The position numbers and the translations under genes were made by a program. A stretch of 64,000 nucleotides of DNA, from the NCBI RefSeq assembly GCF_000746085.1, contig NZ_JQKO01000001.1, positions 558,001 to 622,000 of the forward strand, given 5' to 3'. The DNA is from Methylocapsa aurea (GTDB taxonomy: Bacteria > Pseudomonadota > Alphaproteobacteria > Rhizobiales > Beijerinckiaceae). Below the pieces are notes generated by a model. It worked only from the letters and a program-made list of their open reading frames with translations. It was not told where the DNA came from and searched no databases. The first letter of the stretch is position 1, and the number at the start of each line of letters is the position of its first letter. Positions 26,415 to 35,701 of the stretch are shown one piece after another.

Positions 26415-27140
26415 ATGCCAATGCCGCCACGCGATAACCCGACCCACGCCATGGCGCCGAAAGCGGACGCCCCGCCTGTCGAATGGCGGATTTCCGACGC
26501 GCCAGTCCCCTATGCCGACGCCGTGGCCTTCATGGAGGCCCGCGCGGAGGCGATCGCCGCCGGCGCCGCGCGCGAAATGGTCTGGCTCCTCGAGCATCCG
26601 CCGCTCTACACGGCGGGAACCTCCGCGAAAAAGTCGGACCTCGCCAATCCCTGCTTCCCCGTGCATGAGAGCGGCCGCGGCGGGCAATTGACCTATCATG
26701 GACCCGGCCAGCGCGTCGCCTATGTCATGCTGGATCTGAAGCAGCGCAGGCCGGATGTCCGCGCCTTCGTGGCTGGCTTGGAAGGCTGGATCGTCGCGAC
26801 GCTGGAGGCTTTCAACGTCAAGGGAGAGCAGCGGCAGGACCGGGTCGGCGTCTGGGTTGCGCGGCCCGACAAGCCGCATGGCGCGGATGGCCAGATGGCC
26901 GAGGATAAGATCGCGGCGATCGGGGTCAGAATCAGGCGCTGGGTTTCCTTCCATGGCGTTGCAATCAATGTCGCGCCGGACCTCTCGCATTTTTCCGGCA
27001 TTGTCCCCTGCGGGATCAAGGAGGCGCATTTCGGCGTGACGAGCCTGCGGGATCTCGGCCTCAAGGTCGGCATGGCCGATGTGGACGCCGTCCTCGCCGC
27101 GAAATTCGAGGATTTTTTCGGCAAGGCCGCGCCGGTCTGA
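26415..27140 (+). CDS. lipB: Octanoyl-(acyl carrier protein) transferase LipB
   Basis: A 241-residue enzyme that moves octanoate from acyl-ACP to lipoyl domains, the first step of lipoate synthesis. [12 protein letters not shown] (about 92-103) is the family signature; [21 protein letters not shown] (about 172-192) holds the catalytic Lys, and GIVPCGI (about 202-208) the catalytic Cys. The first 15 residues are not conserved, so starts at 26421 or 26451 are possible. It reads away from tRNA-Leu, which lies 175 bp upstream on the other strand. Confidence 0.95.
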   Translation: MPMPPRDNPTHAMAPKADAPPVEWRISDAPVPYADAVAFMEARAEAIAAGAAREMVWLLEHPPLYTAGTSAKKSDLANPCFPVHESGRGGQLTYHGPGQRVAYVMLDLKQRRPDVRAFVAGLEGWIVATLEAFNVKGEQRQDRVGVWVARPDKPHGADGQMAEDKIAAIGVRIRRWVSFHGVAINVAPDLSHFSGIVPCGIKEAHFGVTSLRDLGLKVGMADVDAVLAAKFEDFFGKAAPV

Positions 27141-27269
27141 CAGAGCCAATCGGCTTGCAAGCCGCTCCCGATCCCACAGCGCAATGGCTTAGTTCTTGCT
27201 TTTTGGATGCGTGTCGCCGGCGCCGCCGGGCGGCGTCGAAGCGCGGCTTTGCGGGAGAACGAAAGTCAG

Positions 27270-27935
27270 ATGAGCACTGGTTACGACATCAAATATGCGC
27301 AAGCGTTTTTCGCCTTGTCCGTGGAGGAGCGCCTCGCCAAGCTCATCGACAATGCGTTTCCAAGCTGGGTCTTCAATTGCAATTCCGGCGTCAGCCTGGT
27401 CTATGACCAATCCTGCAAAATGATCGAGGCCGTCACCGAAAAGATATTGGAGGTCGACGAAGCTTTTCTCGGCGATTTCGAGGTTTACGCCTCCAGCACC
27501 GCGCATGAGGTCGAGACCGGCTATGATCTCTACAATCCCGATACGGGGGCTCTGGTCGCCATCGGCGCGAATGGCAATGCCGACGGCTATTTCTTCATGC
27601 TGGAGACTGGCATTCGCGCGCTGAGCTCGGACGACGCCAAATTCGATCCGCGCTGGCTGTTTCCAGAAGACGCCAAGATCCGCGACCATCTGGTCAAAAC
27701 CTACGGCCGGGTTTTTCCGGCGCAATTGCGTTATTGGGCGCAAGATTCCGACGGCTATCAGGCCCGCTACGACGAGTTCAAAGCAAGCCTCGGGCAATTC
27801 CCCAATGTGAAAGTCGCCGAGAAGCAATTAAGCGCGACTCTCCGCAAGAAGAACCGCTTCCGTCCAAAGAAGAAAGACGCGCCCGAGGATGTGGCGACGC
27901 CGATCACCGCGATCGCGATCGGCCTCGAACTCTGA
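27270..27935 (+). CDS. Hypothetical protein, 221 aa
   Basis: I do not recognise the family with certainty. The protein is soluble, acidic to residue about 180 and strongly basic in a KKK-rich tail (LRKKNRFRPKKKDAPEDV). Aromatic residues are frequent (YDIKYAQAFFALSVEERLAK; FPSWVFNCNSGVSLVYDQSC). No signal peptide or membrane segment is seen. The ATG at 27270 is chosen over an upstream GTG because the earlier residues are Arg-rich and low-complexity; GGGAG lies about 13 nt before it. It is followed by the convergent lolD gene. Confidence 0.8.
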   Translation: MSTGYDIKYAQAFFALSVEERLAKLIDNAFPSWVFNCNSGVSLVYDQSCKMIEAVTEKILEVDEAFLGDFEVYASSTAHEVETGYDLYNPDTGALVAIGANGNADGYFFMLETGIRALSSDDAKFDPRWLFPEDAKIRDHLVKTYGRVFPAQLRYWAQDSDGYQARYDEFKASLGQFPNVKVAEKQLSATLRKKNRFRPKKKDAPEDVATPITAIAIGLEL

Positions 27936-27979
27936 CGAAGGGCAATCCGGCAAGTCCGGAGCGCCGCCGGATTGAAACT

Positions 27980-28663
27980 TTAGTCCAGCTCCACCAAGAG
28001 ACCGTCGCGCAGGGTTACGCGGCGGTCCATGCGCCCGGCAAGCTCCATATTATGGGTCGCGATCAAGGTCGCAAGCCCCGTCGCCCTGACGATGGCGTCG
28101 AGGGCTTCGAAAACATGATTGGCGGTCTTCGGATCGAGATTGCCGGTCGGCTCATCGGCGAGCAGCAGGCCCGGACCGTTGGCGACCGCCCGCGCGATGG
28201 CGACGCGCTGCTGTTCGCCCCCCGAGAGCTCCGCCGGCCGGTGCTTTGCGCGCGCGGATAATCCGAGATAGTCCAACAATTGCATCGCGCGGTCCTTGGC
28301 CTCCCGGCGCGAATAGCCGGCGATCATCTGCGGCAGCATGATGTTTTCAAGCGCTGAAAACTCCGGCAGCAGATGATGGAATTGGTACACGAAACCAATC
28401 TCGCCGCGCCGGATCGCGGTGCGCGCATCGTCGGCCATGTGCATCGTGGGAAGGCCGGCGAGATAGACCTCCCCGGCGTCGGGCCTTTCGAGGAGGCCGG
28501 CGACATGGAGAAGCGTCGACTTGCCGGCGCCAGACGGCGCGACGAGCGCGACGGATTGGCCAGCCCAGAGGCAAAAATCGGCGCCGCGCAAAATGTCAAG
28601 CGGCGCGCCCGCCTGCTTGTAGCTGCGTTGGATCTTTTCAAGATAGAGCGCCGGTGCTGACAT
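27980..28663 (-). CDS. lolD: Lipoprotein-releasing ABC transporter ATPase LolD
   Basis: A 227-residue ATPase of the LolD/MacB subclass: Walker [10 protein letters not shown] (about 38-46), [18 protein letters not shown] (Q loop, about 90-107), signature [14 protein letters not shown] (about 140-153), Walker [13 protein letters not shown]. It powers extraction of lipoproteins from the inner membrane for delivery to LolA. The permease gene ends 2 bp upstream, so the order is proS, lolC/F, lolD in one operon. Confidence 0.93.
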   Translation of the reverse strand: MSAPALYLEKIQRSYKQAGAPLDILRGADFCLWAGQSVALVAPSGAGKSTLLHVAGLLERPDAGEVYLAGLPTMHMADDARTAIRRGEIGFVYQFHHLLPEFSALENIMLPQMIAGYSRREAKDRAMQLLDYLGLSARAKHRPAELSGGEQQRVAIARAVANGPGLLLADEPTGNLDPKTANHVFEALDAIVRATGLATLIATHNMELAGRMDRRVTLRDGLLVELD

Positions 28664-28665
28664 GG

Positions 28666-29937
28666 CTATTCGTAACGCAGAGCTTCAACCGGATCGAGCT
28701 TCGCCGCCCGCCAGGAGGGATAGATCGTCGCCAGCACCGAAAGCGCGAGAGTCATCGCCACGACGGTCAGGACATCGCGCGGATCGACCACCGAGGGCAG
28801 ACGCGACAGAAAATAGAGTTCGGCCGGAAAGATATTGGCGTGCAGGAGCCGGTTCAGAATCTGGCGAACCGCCTCGACATTGCTCGCGACGAGGAGACCG
28901 AGGAGAAAACCGGCGAAGGTTCCAGCGACGCCGATCGAAGCGCCGGTGATCAGGAAGATCCGCAAGATTGCGCCGCGCGTCGCGCCCATGGTGCGCAGAA
29001 CTGCGATGTCATGGCCTTTGTCCTTGACCAGCATGATAAGGCCGGACACGACATTCAACGCCGCGACCAGCACGATCAGCGTCAGGATGATGAACATGAC
29101 GTTGCGCTCGACATTCAGCGCATCGAAGAATGTCTTGTTGCGCTCGCGCCAGTCGGTCATGATCATTGGCCGCATCACCGCCGCGTCGATCTTGCCGCGA
29201 ACCACGTCGAGTTCCTCCGGGTTGCGCAGGAAGATTTCGACAACGCTCGCCTCGCTATCCTTGCTGAAAAAGGCCTGCGCCTCCGGCAAGGGCAGATATA
29301 CGAAAAGATTGTCGAATTCCGCCATCCCGATCTGAAAAATGGCCGAGACCGGATAGACCTTGCTGCGCGGCGTGACGCCAAAGGGCGTCTGCGCGCCATT
29401 GGCGATCAGGATCTTGATCTTGTCGCCGACCCGCAGACCGAGATTTTCGGCGAGCCTTTGCCCGATCGCGACTCCGCCCGCGGCGTCGAAGCCCTCAAGC
29501 GTGCCTTGCTTCACATTCCCGGCGATGCCCGGCAACCGCTTGATGTCGGCCTCCCTGACGCCGCGCACCAGCGCGAAGGCCATATTGGTCGTCGACGCCG
29601 CCGCCGGGGCCTCGATCATCGGGATGGTCAATTGGACCTCCGGAATGGCCCCCACCTCGCGCACGACTTCGTCGTAGTCGGTCAGGGGCGAATCGGCGGC
29701 CTGGAGGAAAATATGGCCATTGATGCCGACGATCTTGTCCAGAAGCTCTTTGTGAAAGCCATTCATCACCGACATGACCACGATGAGGGTCGCGACCCCG
29801 AGGGTAATCCCTAAAAAGGAGAAGCCGGCGATGACCGAGACGAATCCCTCAGAGCGCCGCGCCCGCAGATAGCGCAGAGCGATCATCCATTCGAAAAGCG
29901 CGAAAGGGCGCGTGCCGCCGGATGAGCTTGCCATCAT
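28666..29937 (-). CDS. Lipoprotein-releasing permease (LolC/LolE/LolF type)
   Basis: A 423-residue protein with four membrane segments: one at about 32-58 and three near 280-400, with a large periplasmic domain between. The N-terminus [20 protein letters not shown] and the C-terminal [13 protein letters not shown] are typical of the LolC/E family. Only one such permease is present here, which fits organisms in which one homodimeric LolF-like protein replaces LolC plus LolE; I therefore leave the symbol open. Its start overlaps the proS stop by 4 bp. Confidence 0.92.
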   Translation of the reverse strand: MMASSSGGTRPFALFEWMIALRYLRARRSEGFVSVIAGFSFLGITLGVATLIVVMSVMNGFHKELLDKIVGINGHIFLQAADSPLTDYDEVVREVGAIPEVQLTIPMIEAPAAASTTNMAFALVRGVREADIKRLPGIAGNVKQGTLEGFDAAGGVAIGQRLAENLGLRVGDKIKILIANGAQTPFGVTPRSKVYPVSAIFQIGMAEFDNLFVYLPLPEAQAFFSKDSEASVVEIFLRNPEELDVVRGKIDAAVMRPMIMTDWRERNKTFFDALNVERNVMFIILTLIVLVAALNVVSGLIMLVKDKGHDIAVLRTMGATRGAILRIFLITGASIGVAGTFAGFLLGLLVASNVEAVRQILNRLLHANIFPAELYFLSRLPSVVDPRDVLTVVAMTLALSVLATIYPSWRAAKLDPVEALRYE

Positions 29938-31256
29938 GCGGCCGAAAAATGCGCGATCGCCTCGGCGGGCGAAAGCATTTGCCGCGCGCCCGTCGCCCGC
30001 GACTTCAGCTCGACCTTGCCTTCCGCGAGACCCTTGGGACCGACGATGATCTGATATGGCAGGCCGATCAAATCGAGCTTGGCGAATTTCGCTCCCGGCC
30101 GCTCATCGGTGTCGTCATAGAGCGCCTCGACCCCAGCCGTCTCCAAGGCGCGGTAAATTTCAAGGCAAGCGGTGTCGGTCGGGCCGTCGCCGACCTTGAG
30201 ATTGGCGATGCCGATCTTGAAGGGCGCCACCGACTCAGGCCAGATGATTCCGTTCTCATCATGATTGGCCTCGATCAAGGCGCCGACGAGACGCGATACG
30301 CCAACGCCATAGGAGCCCCCCTGGAATGGCCGCTCGACCCCGTCCGGCCCAGCGATCAGGGACTGCATCGGCTTGGAATATTTATCGCCGAAATAGAACA
30401 CCTGGCCCACTTCGATGCCCCGCGTGTGGATGCGCTTGTCCTCGGGCGTCTCGGCCTCGAAACGCGCTTTGTCATGCACGTCCTCGGTGGCGGCATAAAG
30501 GCGCGTCCATTCCTCGATGATCGGCGACAGGTCGCCGTCGTAATCGGTGTCCGCGCCTGGAATGGGCAGTTGCAGGAAATCGGAATGGCAAAACACCGCC
30601 GACTCGCCGGTTTGCGCCAGGATGATGAATTCATGGCTGAGATCGCCGCCGATCGGCCCGGTTTCCGCCCGCATCGGAATCGCCCGCAAGCCCATCCGAG
30701 CGAAAATCCGCAGATAGGAAACGAACATCCGGCGATAGGAGAGCCGCGCCGAGGCCTCGTCGACATCGAAGGAATAGGCGTCCTTCATCAGGAATTCGCG
30801 GCCGCGCATGACCCCGAAGCGCGGCCTCTGCTCGTCGCGGAACTTCCATTGAATATGGTAGAGAATTTTGGGCAGATCGCGATAGGAGCGCACCGAGGCG
30901 CGAAAAATTTCGGTGATCATATCCTCGTTGGTCGGCCCGTAGAGAAGTTCGCGCTCGTGCCGGTCCTTGATCCGCAGCATTTCTGGACCATAGGCCTCGT
31001 AGCGGCCGGATTCGCGCCAGAGATCCGCCAATTGCAAGGTCGGCATCAAGAGTTCGATCGCCCCCGCCCGGTCCATCTCCTCGCGAACGATCTGCCCGAC
31101 CTTTTGCAAGACGCGCAGGCCCAGCGGCAGCCAGGCGTAAATTCCGGCGGCCTCCTGCCGGATCATGCCGGCGCGCAGCATCAGGCGGTGCGAGACGATT
31201 TCGGCCTCTTTTGGCGTCTCGCGCAGAATCGGCAGGAAATAACGGGAAAGGCGCAT
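29934..31256 (-). CDS. proS: Prolyl-tRNA synthetase, short (alphaproteobacterial) type
   Basis: The start at 31256 ([20 protein letters not shown]) matches the family; the long upstream extension of the frame lacks similarity. At 440 residues it is the short class II ProRS that lacks the editing insertion found in the 570-residue E. coli type. Class II motifs are visible: motif 1 near 60-75, motif 2 in [17 protein letters not shown] (about 139-155), and motif 3 [15 protein letters not shown] (about 315-330). The anticodon-binding domain covers about 345-440. It is the first gene of the lol operon and presumably shares its promoter. Confidence 0.95.
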   Translation of the reverse strand: MRLSRYFLPILRETPKEAEIVSHRLMLRAGMIRQEAAGIYAWLPLGLRVLQKVGQIVREEMDRAGAIELLMPTLQLADLWRESGRYEAYGPEMLRIKDRHERELLYGPTNEDMITEIFRASVRSYRDLPKILYHIQWKFRDEQRPRFGVMRGREFLMKDAYSFDVDEASARLSYRRMFVSYLRIFARMGLRAIPMRAETGPIGGDLSHEFIILAQTGESAVFCHSDFLQLPIPGADTDYDGDLSPIIEEWTRLYAATEDVHDKARFEAETPEDKRIHTRGIEVGQVFYFGDKYSKPMQSLIAGPDGVERPFQGGSYGVGVSRLVGALIEANHDENGIIWPESVAPFKIGIANLKVGDGPTDTACLEIYRALETAGVEALYDDTDERPGAKFAKLDLIGLPYQIIVGPKGLAEGKVELKSRATGARQMLSPAEAIAHFSAA

Positions 31257-31687
31257 TGGCTTTTTATGTTCCGCTTCAACAGGATAGAATTTTAGACCCA
31301 CCGGGCGCGCGGGGATGCCGCCCCAAACAATCGCAAAGGGCGAGAAAACACAAGCTGGCCGGTTCGACAGGAGCGAACGAAGGGCCGTGGCGCGACCGGA
31401 CGCTGAGGCGGGCGCACCGCTCTGCATCGCGGATTCGACCGGCGCATGGCATAAGGGTAATTCAAGGGGCGCCTCGCATCTTGGCGGGTTTGGCTGTCGC
31501 AAAACGTTATATGCGAGACGGTATAAGTCGTCGTTAAAGCATGTCCTTGAAAAAGTTGCGCGCCTTTCTTGATCGGGACATGCTCCGCCGCTTTGGTTTC
31601 TTGCGCTGCGCGCTTTTTGGTCAGAGGAGTTCCCCATCGGGACTCTGTCCGACGCGCTCCTGGATGGTCTACGAGGACGAATCTGAA
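31257..31687. other. Divergent intergenic region with one palindromic element
   Basis: 431 bp between the divergent proS and macA-like genes. A dispersed palindromic element lies at 31534-31586. Otherwise no gene is supported; the promoters of both operons should be here. Confidence 0.45.
31534..31586. repeat. Dispersed palindromic element (AGCATGTCC type)
   Basis: Left end TTAAAGCATGTCCTTGAAAA and right end TTGATCGGGACATGCT. It is an imperfect palindrome related to the AAAAAGTTG core of the elements at 11213, 12874 and 17260. It lies about 100 bp before the macA-like start, within the probable promoter or leader. Confidence 0.75.
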
Positions 31688-32956
31688 ATGACCGTACAGG
31701 ACCCTTCCCGCATCCCGCCTCGCCTTGGCGCAAGCTGGCGCGGGATGCGGAGGTTCGCGCTGTGGCTCGCGCTGGCTCTGGCCTCGGTCGCGGCGCTCCT
31801 TGCCGCGTGGCGCGCGTGGAGCCAGCGGAGCGAGGCGGCGACGCCCGCCTTTGAGACCAGGCTCATCGGCCGCGGCCTTGTCGAGCGCAGCATTTCCGCG
31901 ACCGGCTCGGTGAAGGCGCTGGTCACGGTCGAGGTCGGATCGCAGCTCTCGGGAATGATTGCGGAGATGAAAGTCGATTTCAACGATCCGGTCAAAGAGG
32001 GCGATCTTCTCGCGGTCATCGATCGCGCGCCTTATGAGGCCAAGGTCGCCTCGGCCGCCGCCAATCTGGCCATTGCCCGGGCGGACATCGGCGAGAAGGA
32101 GGCCGCAGTGACGAAAGCGGCGACTCAGCTCGCGCAGAACAAACGCGATCTTGTCCGCCACGACGCGCTTGCCCCGAGGGGAATCTCGTCGGCGCTGCAA
32201 CGCGAGCAGGCGGAGACCCAAACCGGGCTCGGAAAAAGCGATCTCGCCATTGCGCACGCCCAGCTCGAATCGGCGAAGGCCACCATCTCCCTGCGCGAGG
32301 CCGATCTTGCCCAGGCGGAGATCGATCTTGGCCATACGCTCATCCGCTCGCCGATCAACGGCGTCGTCATCGACCGCCGGTTTCAACCGGGCCAGACGGT
32401 CGCCGCGCAATATCAGACCCCGATCCTGTTCCAGATCGCTCAAGATCTCTCGCAAATCCTGATTTTTGCGCAAGTGGACGAGGCCGATATCGGCCCGGTC
32501 CGCCCCGGCGCCCCGGTCACTTTCACCGTCGAGGCCTATCCCGATGAGACATTCGAGGGCGTCGTCGATCAGGTCCGGCTCGCCGCAACGAAAACGGCAG
32601 GGGTCATTACCTATACAGTGATCATTCGGGCGCAAAATCCCGATCAGCGTCTCTTCCCCGATATGACCGCCACCGTAAGGATCGTCAGCGCGCGACGCGA
32701 GGACGCGCTTTATGCGCATAATGAAGCGCTGCGATTCCGCCCGCCAGCTTCGGCGGTCGGCCAAGAAGTCGACCTGGAAGAGGGTCAGGGGGATCGCGTT
32801 TTCACGCCAACGCCAGATGAGGATGGCAAGCTTCAGCGTCGGCCCGTGCGGCTGGGGCTCAAGGGCGACGGCGTAAGCGAAATTGTCGATGGCGAGGTGG
32901 CGGAGGGCGAGCCCGTCGCGATCCGCGCCAAGAGCGCGGGGCAGCGCCGGCCATGA
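31688..32956 (+). CDS. macA: MacA-like periplasmic adaptor (membrane fusion protein)
   Basis: The start at 31688 ([14 protein letters not shown]) has GAGGACGA about ten bases upstream. The 422-residue protein has one N-terminal membrane segment at about 22-40. A lipoyl/barrel-sandwich half at 55-95 ([20 protein letters not shown]), an alpha-helical hairpin at about 105-205 rich in Ala, Glu and Gln, and the second half with [20 protein letters not shown] follow. A beta-barrel and membrane-proximal domain end the protein. It links the ABC exporter to an outer-membrane channel. The next gene overlaps by 4 bp. MacA is the closest family; the substrate is unknown. Confidence 0.9.
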   Translation: MTVQDPSRIPPRLGASWRGMRRFALWLALALASVAALLAAWRAWSQRSEAATPAFETRLIGRGLVERSISATGSVKALVTVEVGSQLSGMIAEMKVDFNDPVKEGDLLAVIDRAPYEAKVASAAANLAIARADIGEKEAAVTKAATQLAQNKRDLVRHDALAPRGISSALQREQAETQTGLGKSDLAIAHAQLESAKATISLREADLAQAEIDLGHTLIRSPINGVVIDRRFQPGQTVAAQYQTPILFQIAQDLSQILIFAQVDEADIGPVRPGAPVTFTVEAYPDETFEGVVDQVRLAATKTAGVITYTVIIRAQNPDQRLFPDMTATVRIVSARREDALYAHNEALRFRPPASAVGQEVDLEEGQGDRVFTPTPDEDGKLQRRPVRLGLKGDGVSEIVDGEVAEGEPVAIRAKSAGQRRP

Positions 32957-33720
32957 CCGCGAGCGGGGCCGGCTCGATCGAGCGGCCGATCATAGAATGC
33001 GTCGGCCTGACCAAAATTTATGACATCGGCGTTGAGAAGGTGCAGGCGCTGCGCGGCGTGACCTTCAACGTCAGGCGCGGCGAGTTCATCGCCATCATGG
33101 GAGCCTCGGGTTCAGGCAAGTCGACCCTGGCGAATCTCCTCGGCGCGCTCGACAAGCCGACCTCTGGAGACCTCACCATCGACGGCGCGGCGATCGCGCG
33201 CATGTCGGGCGATGAACTGGCCCGCTTGCGCAACCGCGACATCGGCTTTGTCTTCCAGCAGTTCAATCTGCTGCGGCGCATGACCGCCCTCGAGAATGTC
33301 CTGCTGCCGCTGAATTATTCGCAGTCGAAGGTTTCGGACGGGGCCACGCGCGCAAAGGCCAAGCTGGAGGAAGTGGGCCTTGGCGCGCGGCTGGGCCATA
33401 CGCCCGCCCAGCTTTCGGGCGGCCAGCAGCAGCGCGTCGCAATCGCGCGCGCCCTCATCAACAATCCAAACATCATTCTCGCCGACGAGCCGACCGGCGC
33501 GCTCGACACCCATACCTCGCATGAGATCATGCGCCTGTTCAGCACGCTTCATGCAAAAGGGCTGACCGTGATCGTCATCACCCATGAGCCCGATATCGCG
33601 GGTTACGCAGAACGTCTGCTGCAGTTTCGCGACGGAAAGCTCATCAGCGATTGCCGGCAGGACATTCAGCAAGACAATCGGCAAGACAATCTGGCGCTTG
33701 CGGCGGGCGGCGAGCCATGA
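32953..33720 (+). CDS. MacB-type ABC exporter ATPase (separate polypeptide)
   Basis: A 255-residue ATPase of the MacB/LolD subclass: Walker [11 protein letters not shown] (about 49-58), [20 protein letters not shown] (Q loop), signature [14 protein letters not shown] (about 155-168), Walker [13 protein letters not shown]. In E. coli the ATPase and permease of MacB are one chain; here the permease is the next gene, which overlaps by 4 bp. With the adaptor upstream it forms a tripartite exporter for a peptide, siderophore or toxin-like molecule. Confidence 0.93.
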   Translation: MTASGAGSIERPIIECVGLTKIYDIGVEKVQALRGVTFNVRRGEFIAIMGASGSGKSTLANLLGALDKPTSGDLTIDGAAIARMSGDELARLRNRDIGFVFQQFNLLRRMTALENVLLPLNYSQSKVSDGATRAKAKLEEVGLGARLGHTPAQLSGGQQQRVAIARALINNPNIILADEPTGALDTHTSHEIMRLFSTLHAKGLTVIVITHEPDIAGYAERLLQFRDGKLISDCRQDIQQDNRQDNLALAAGGEP

Positions 33721-34937
33721 CGCTTGGCGCCTGTCTTCGCGAAGCGATCACAGCCCTGCGCCTCAATGCGTTGCGCAGCGGCCTTACCGCCATTGGCGTC
33801 ATCATCGGGGTCGCCGGCATCATCGTCCTGAGCGCCGCGGGCGGCGGCGCCAACAGGAAGATCGAGCAGCAGATCAATGCATTGGGTTCCGACACCCTCA
33901 TTATCGCCCCTGTCAAGATGGAGAATACGGGTCAACGGGGCCCTGTCGTGCTCCTGACCGACGACGACGCGAAGGCCATAGCCGAGCGTGTGCCGGAAAT
34001 TGTGCATATTACGAGGGAAGTCGACGGAAATGTCACGATCGTCGCAGGAAACGCCAGCTGGACTCCTGAATATTGGGGCGTTGACGCCTCTTATGCCGAC
34101 GTTTTCAATGTAAAGACGTCCGAAGGCCGATTTCTCGACGAGCGCGACGTCCGCTCGGCGGCCAAGGTCATCGTGCTCGGCGCGACGGTGGCGGAAAAGC
34201 TGTTCGGCGGCGCGCAGCCGGTGGATCAGATCGTGCGCATGGGCGGCGTGCCCATGCGAGTCATCGGCGTGCGCTCAACGCTTGGATTCGTTGGCGGACA
34301 AAATCAGGACAACCATGTCTTCGTGCCGATCACGACGGCGCGTTCGCGCTTGCCGCAAAAGGAAAAAATTGCGCCGCGCCAGCTCAATCTGATCGATATG
34401 AAAGTCCTCGCCGGCGCGGACCGGGCGGCCGTCAAGGAGGCCATTTTGGCCTTGCTGCGCGAACGCAAGCATATTCGCGACGGCGAGCAGGACAGATTCG
34501 ATGTGTTCGACCCGACCCAATTTGTCGAACTCATGAACGCGACGCATGGCACCTTGAGCTTGCTGCTCGGCGCGACGGCGGCGATTTCGCTCCTCGTCGG
34601 CGGCGTCGGGATCATGAATATCATGCTGGTGTCGGTGACCGAGCGCACTAGCGAGATTGGCCTGCGCATGGCGGTCGGCGCGCGCAAGCGCGACATACTC
34701 GCGCAATTCCTCACCGAGGCGGTCGCGCTTTGCCTTGCCGCAGGAATCGCCGGCTTGGCGCTCGGCGCAGCGGGCGCCTATGCCACGGCCGCTGCGGCCG
34801 GCTGGCCCTTTATCGTCGGGCCGCAGAGCGTGGCGCTCGCCCTTGCGGCTTCGGTTGGGGTCGGCGTGGCCTTCGGCTATGTCCCCGCGCGACGCGCGGC
34901 GTCGCTCAATCCGATCGATGCGCTGCGGCACGAATAG
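33717..34937 (+). CDS. MacB-type ABC exporter permease
   Basis: The start at 33717 overlaps the ATPase stop by 4 bp. The 406-residue FtsX/MacB permease has a membrane segment at about 22-44 (TAIGVIIGVAGIIVLSAAGG), a periplasmic MacB_PCD domain at about 45-260, and three membrane segments at 280-400. The GVGIMNIMLVSVTERTSEIG signature lies near 295-314, and the ending LNPIDALRHE is typical. It works with the two preceding genes; no outer-membrane TolC-like gene follows directly. Confidence 0.93.
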   Translation: MTLGACLREAITALRLNALRSGLTAIGVIIGVAGIIVLSAAGGGANRKIEQQINALGSDTLIIAPVKMENTGQRGPVVLLTDDDAKAIAERVPEIVHITREVDGNVTIVAGNASWTPEYWGVDASYADVFNVKTSEGRFLDERDVRSAAKVIVLGATVAEKLFGGAQPVDQIVRMGGVPMRVIGVRSTLGFVGGQNQDNHVFVPITTARSRLPQKEKIAPRQLNLIDMKVLAGADRAAVKEAILALLRERKHIRDGEQDRFDVFDPTQFVELMNATHGTLSLLLGATAAISLLVGGVGIMNIMLVSVTERTSEIGLRMAVGARKRDILAQFLTEAVALCLAAGIAGLALGAAGAYATAAAAGWPFIVGPQSVALALAASVGVGVAFGYVPARRAASLNPIDALRHE

Positions 34938-35068
34938 CGGCGCGGACAGCGCTGAACGCTGTGTATTTTTGCAACATCTATCTGAAATACGGCGGCGCGC
35001 GCCAGACGGGAGCTTTGAAGGAGGCTATCGCGCGGATATATAATGCCAACATTATTGGATTGTTCATC

Positions 35069-35494
35069 ATGCGGCGACAGGCATCGAAATCGGCACTCTT
35101 GCTTCGTTCGATATTTCCGATCGCGCTTGCCTATTTTCTCGCCTTCAATAGCCTCCTGGGCAGTTTCGCTCAGGGCGCTGGCGCCTCGCTTGGTCGCGAC
35201 CACGGCGCTGCCTTCACCAATCTTATCTGCGCCGCGGCGGCCATAGCGGACGGCGGCGCGGGGAGCGAGGCGCCCGGCGATGCGCCGGCGCACTCATCGC
35301 ATTGCTGCATCCTCTGCGCGCTGGGTCAGCAGACCGCCGCATCTGACCATCCCGCGATCGTCCCAATCATCGCGCCGCCGCCTGAAAGATCAAGCCAGGA
35401 CCTAAGTCTTCTCGCGCGGCCGGCGCCGCCCCCGCCGATGAACCGGGGCTTGCCAAGCAACCGGTCCCCGCGCGCGCCTCCCGCGACGCTCTGA
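35069..35494 (+). CDS. Small Cys-containing secreted or membrane protein (DUF2946-like)
   Basis: A 141-residue protein. Residues 12-33 form a signal peptide or membrane anchor (LRSIFPIALAYFLAFNSLLG). A motif SSHCCILCALG lies at about 88-98, followed by a Pro/Ser-rich tail. Such short Cys-rich proteins of the DUF2946 group often sit beside TonB receptors for metals, and this one is 207 bp upstream of one, so a metal-binding accessory role is plausible. Family membership is only probable. A longer frame begins inside the permease gene but is not supported before this ATG. Confidence 0.65.
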   Translation: MRRQASKSALLLRSIFPIALAYFLAFNSLLGSFAQGAGASLGRDHGAAFTNLICAAAAIADGGAGSEAPGDAPAHSSHCCILCALGQQTAASDHPAIVPIIAPPPERSSQDLSLLARPAPPPPMNRGLPSNRSPRAPPATL

Positions 35495-35701
35495 GCGTTT
35501 CTCGTAACGAGAAACAGCATGGTCTCCAGTTGAAGGCCTCTTGTCGCCAGTTGCGGCCGGCCAGCATCCCGCCCCTATGGCGGACGAGCTGAATCGCCTC
35601 CGCTGCGAGCGCCGATGCGAGGCCCTCGAACTTTCCCTTTTTCATCTCGCGGGCCAATCGCGCGCCCTTTGCCGCGTCGGTCCAATTCGAAAGATGACGC
35701 T

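Noticed and set aside
28654-29814. 386-codon plus-strand ORF over the Lol permease gene
   Set aside because: Antisense shadow, rich in Arg, Asp and His, without any recognisable motif.
34730-35068. Longer upstream frame for the Cys-rich small protein
   Set aside because: It overlaps the exporter permease gene in another frame; the ATG at 35069 gives a clean signal peptide.
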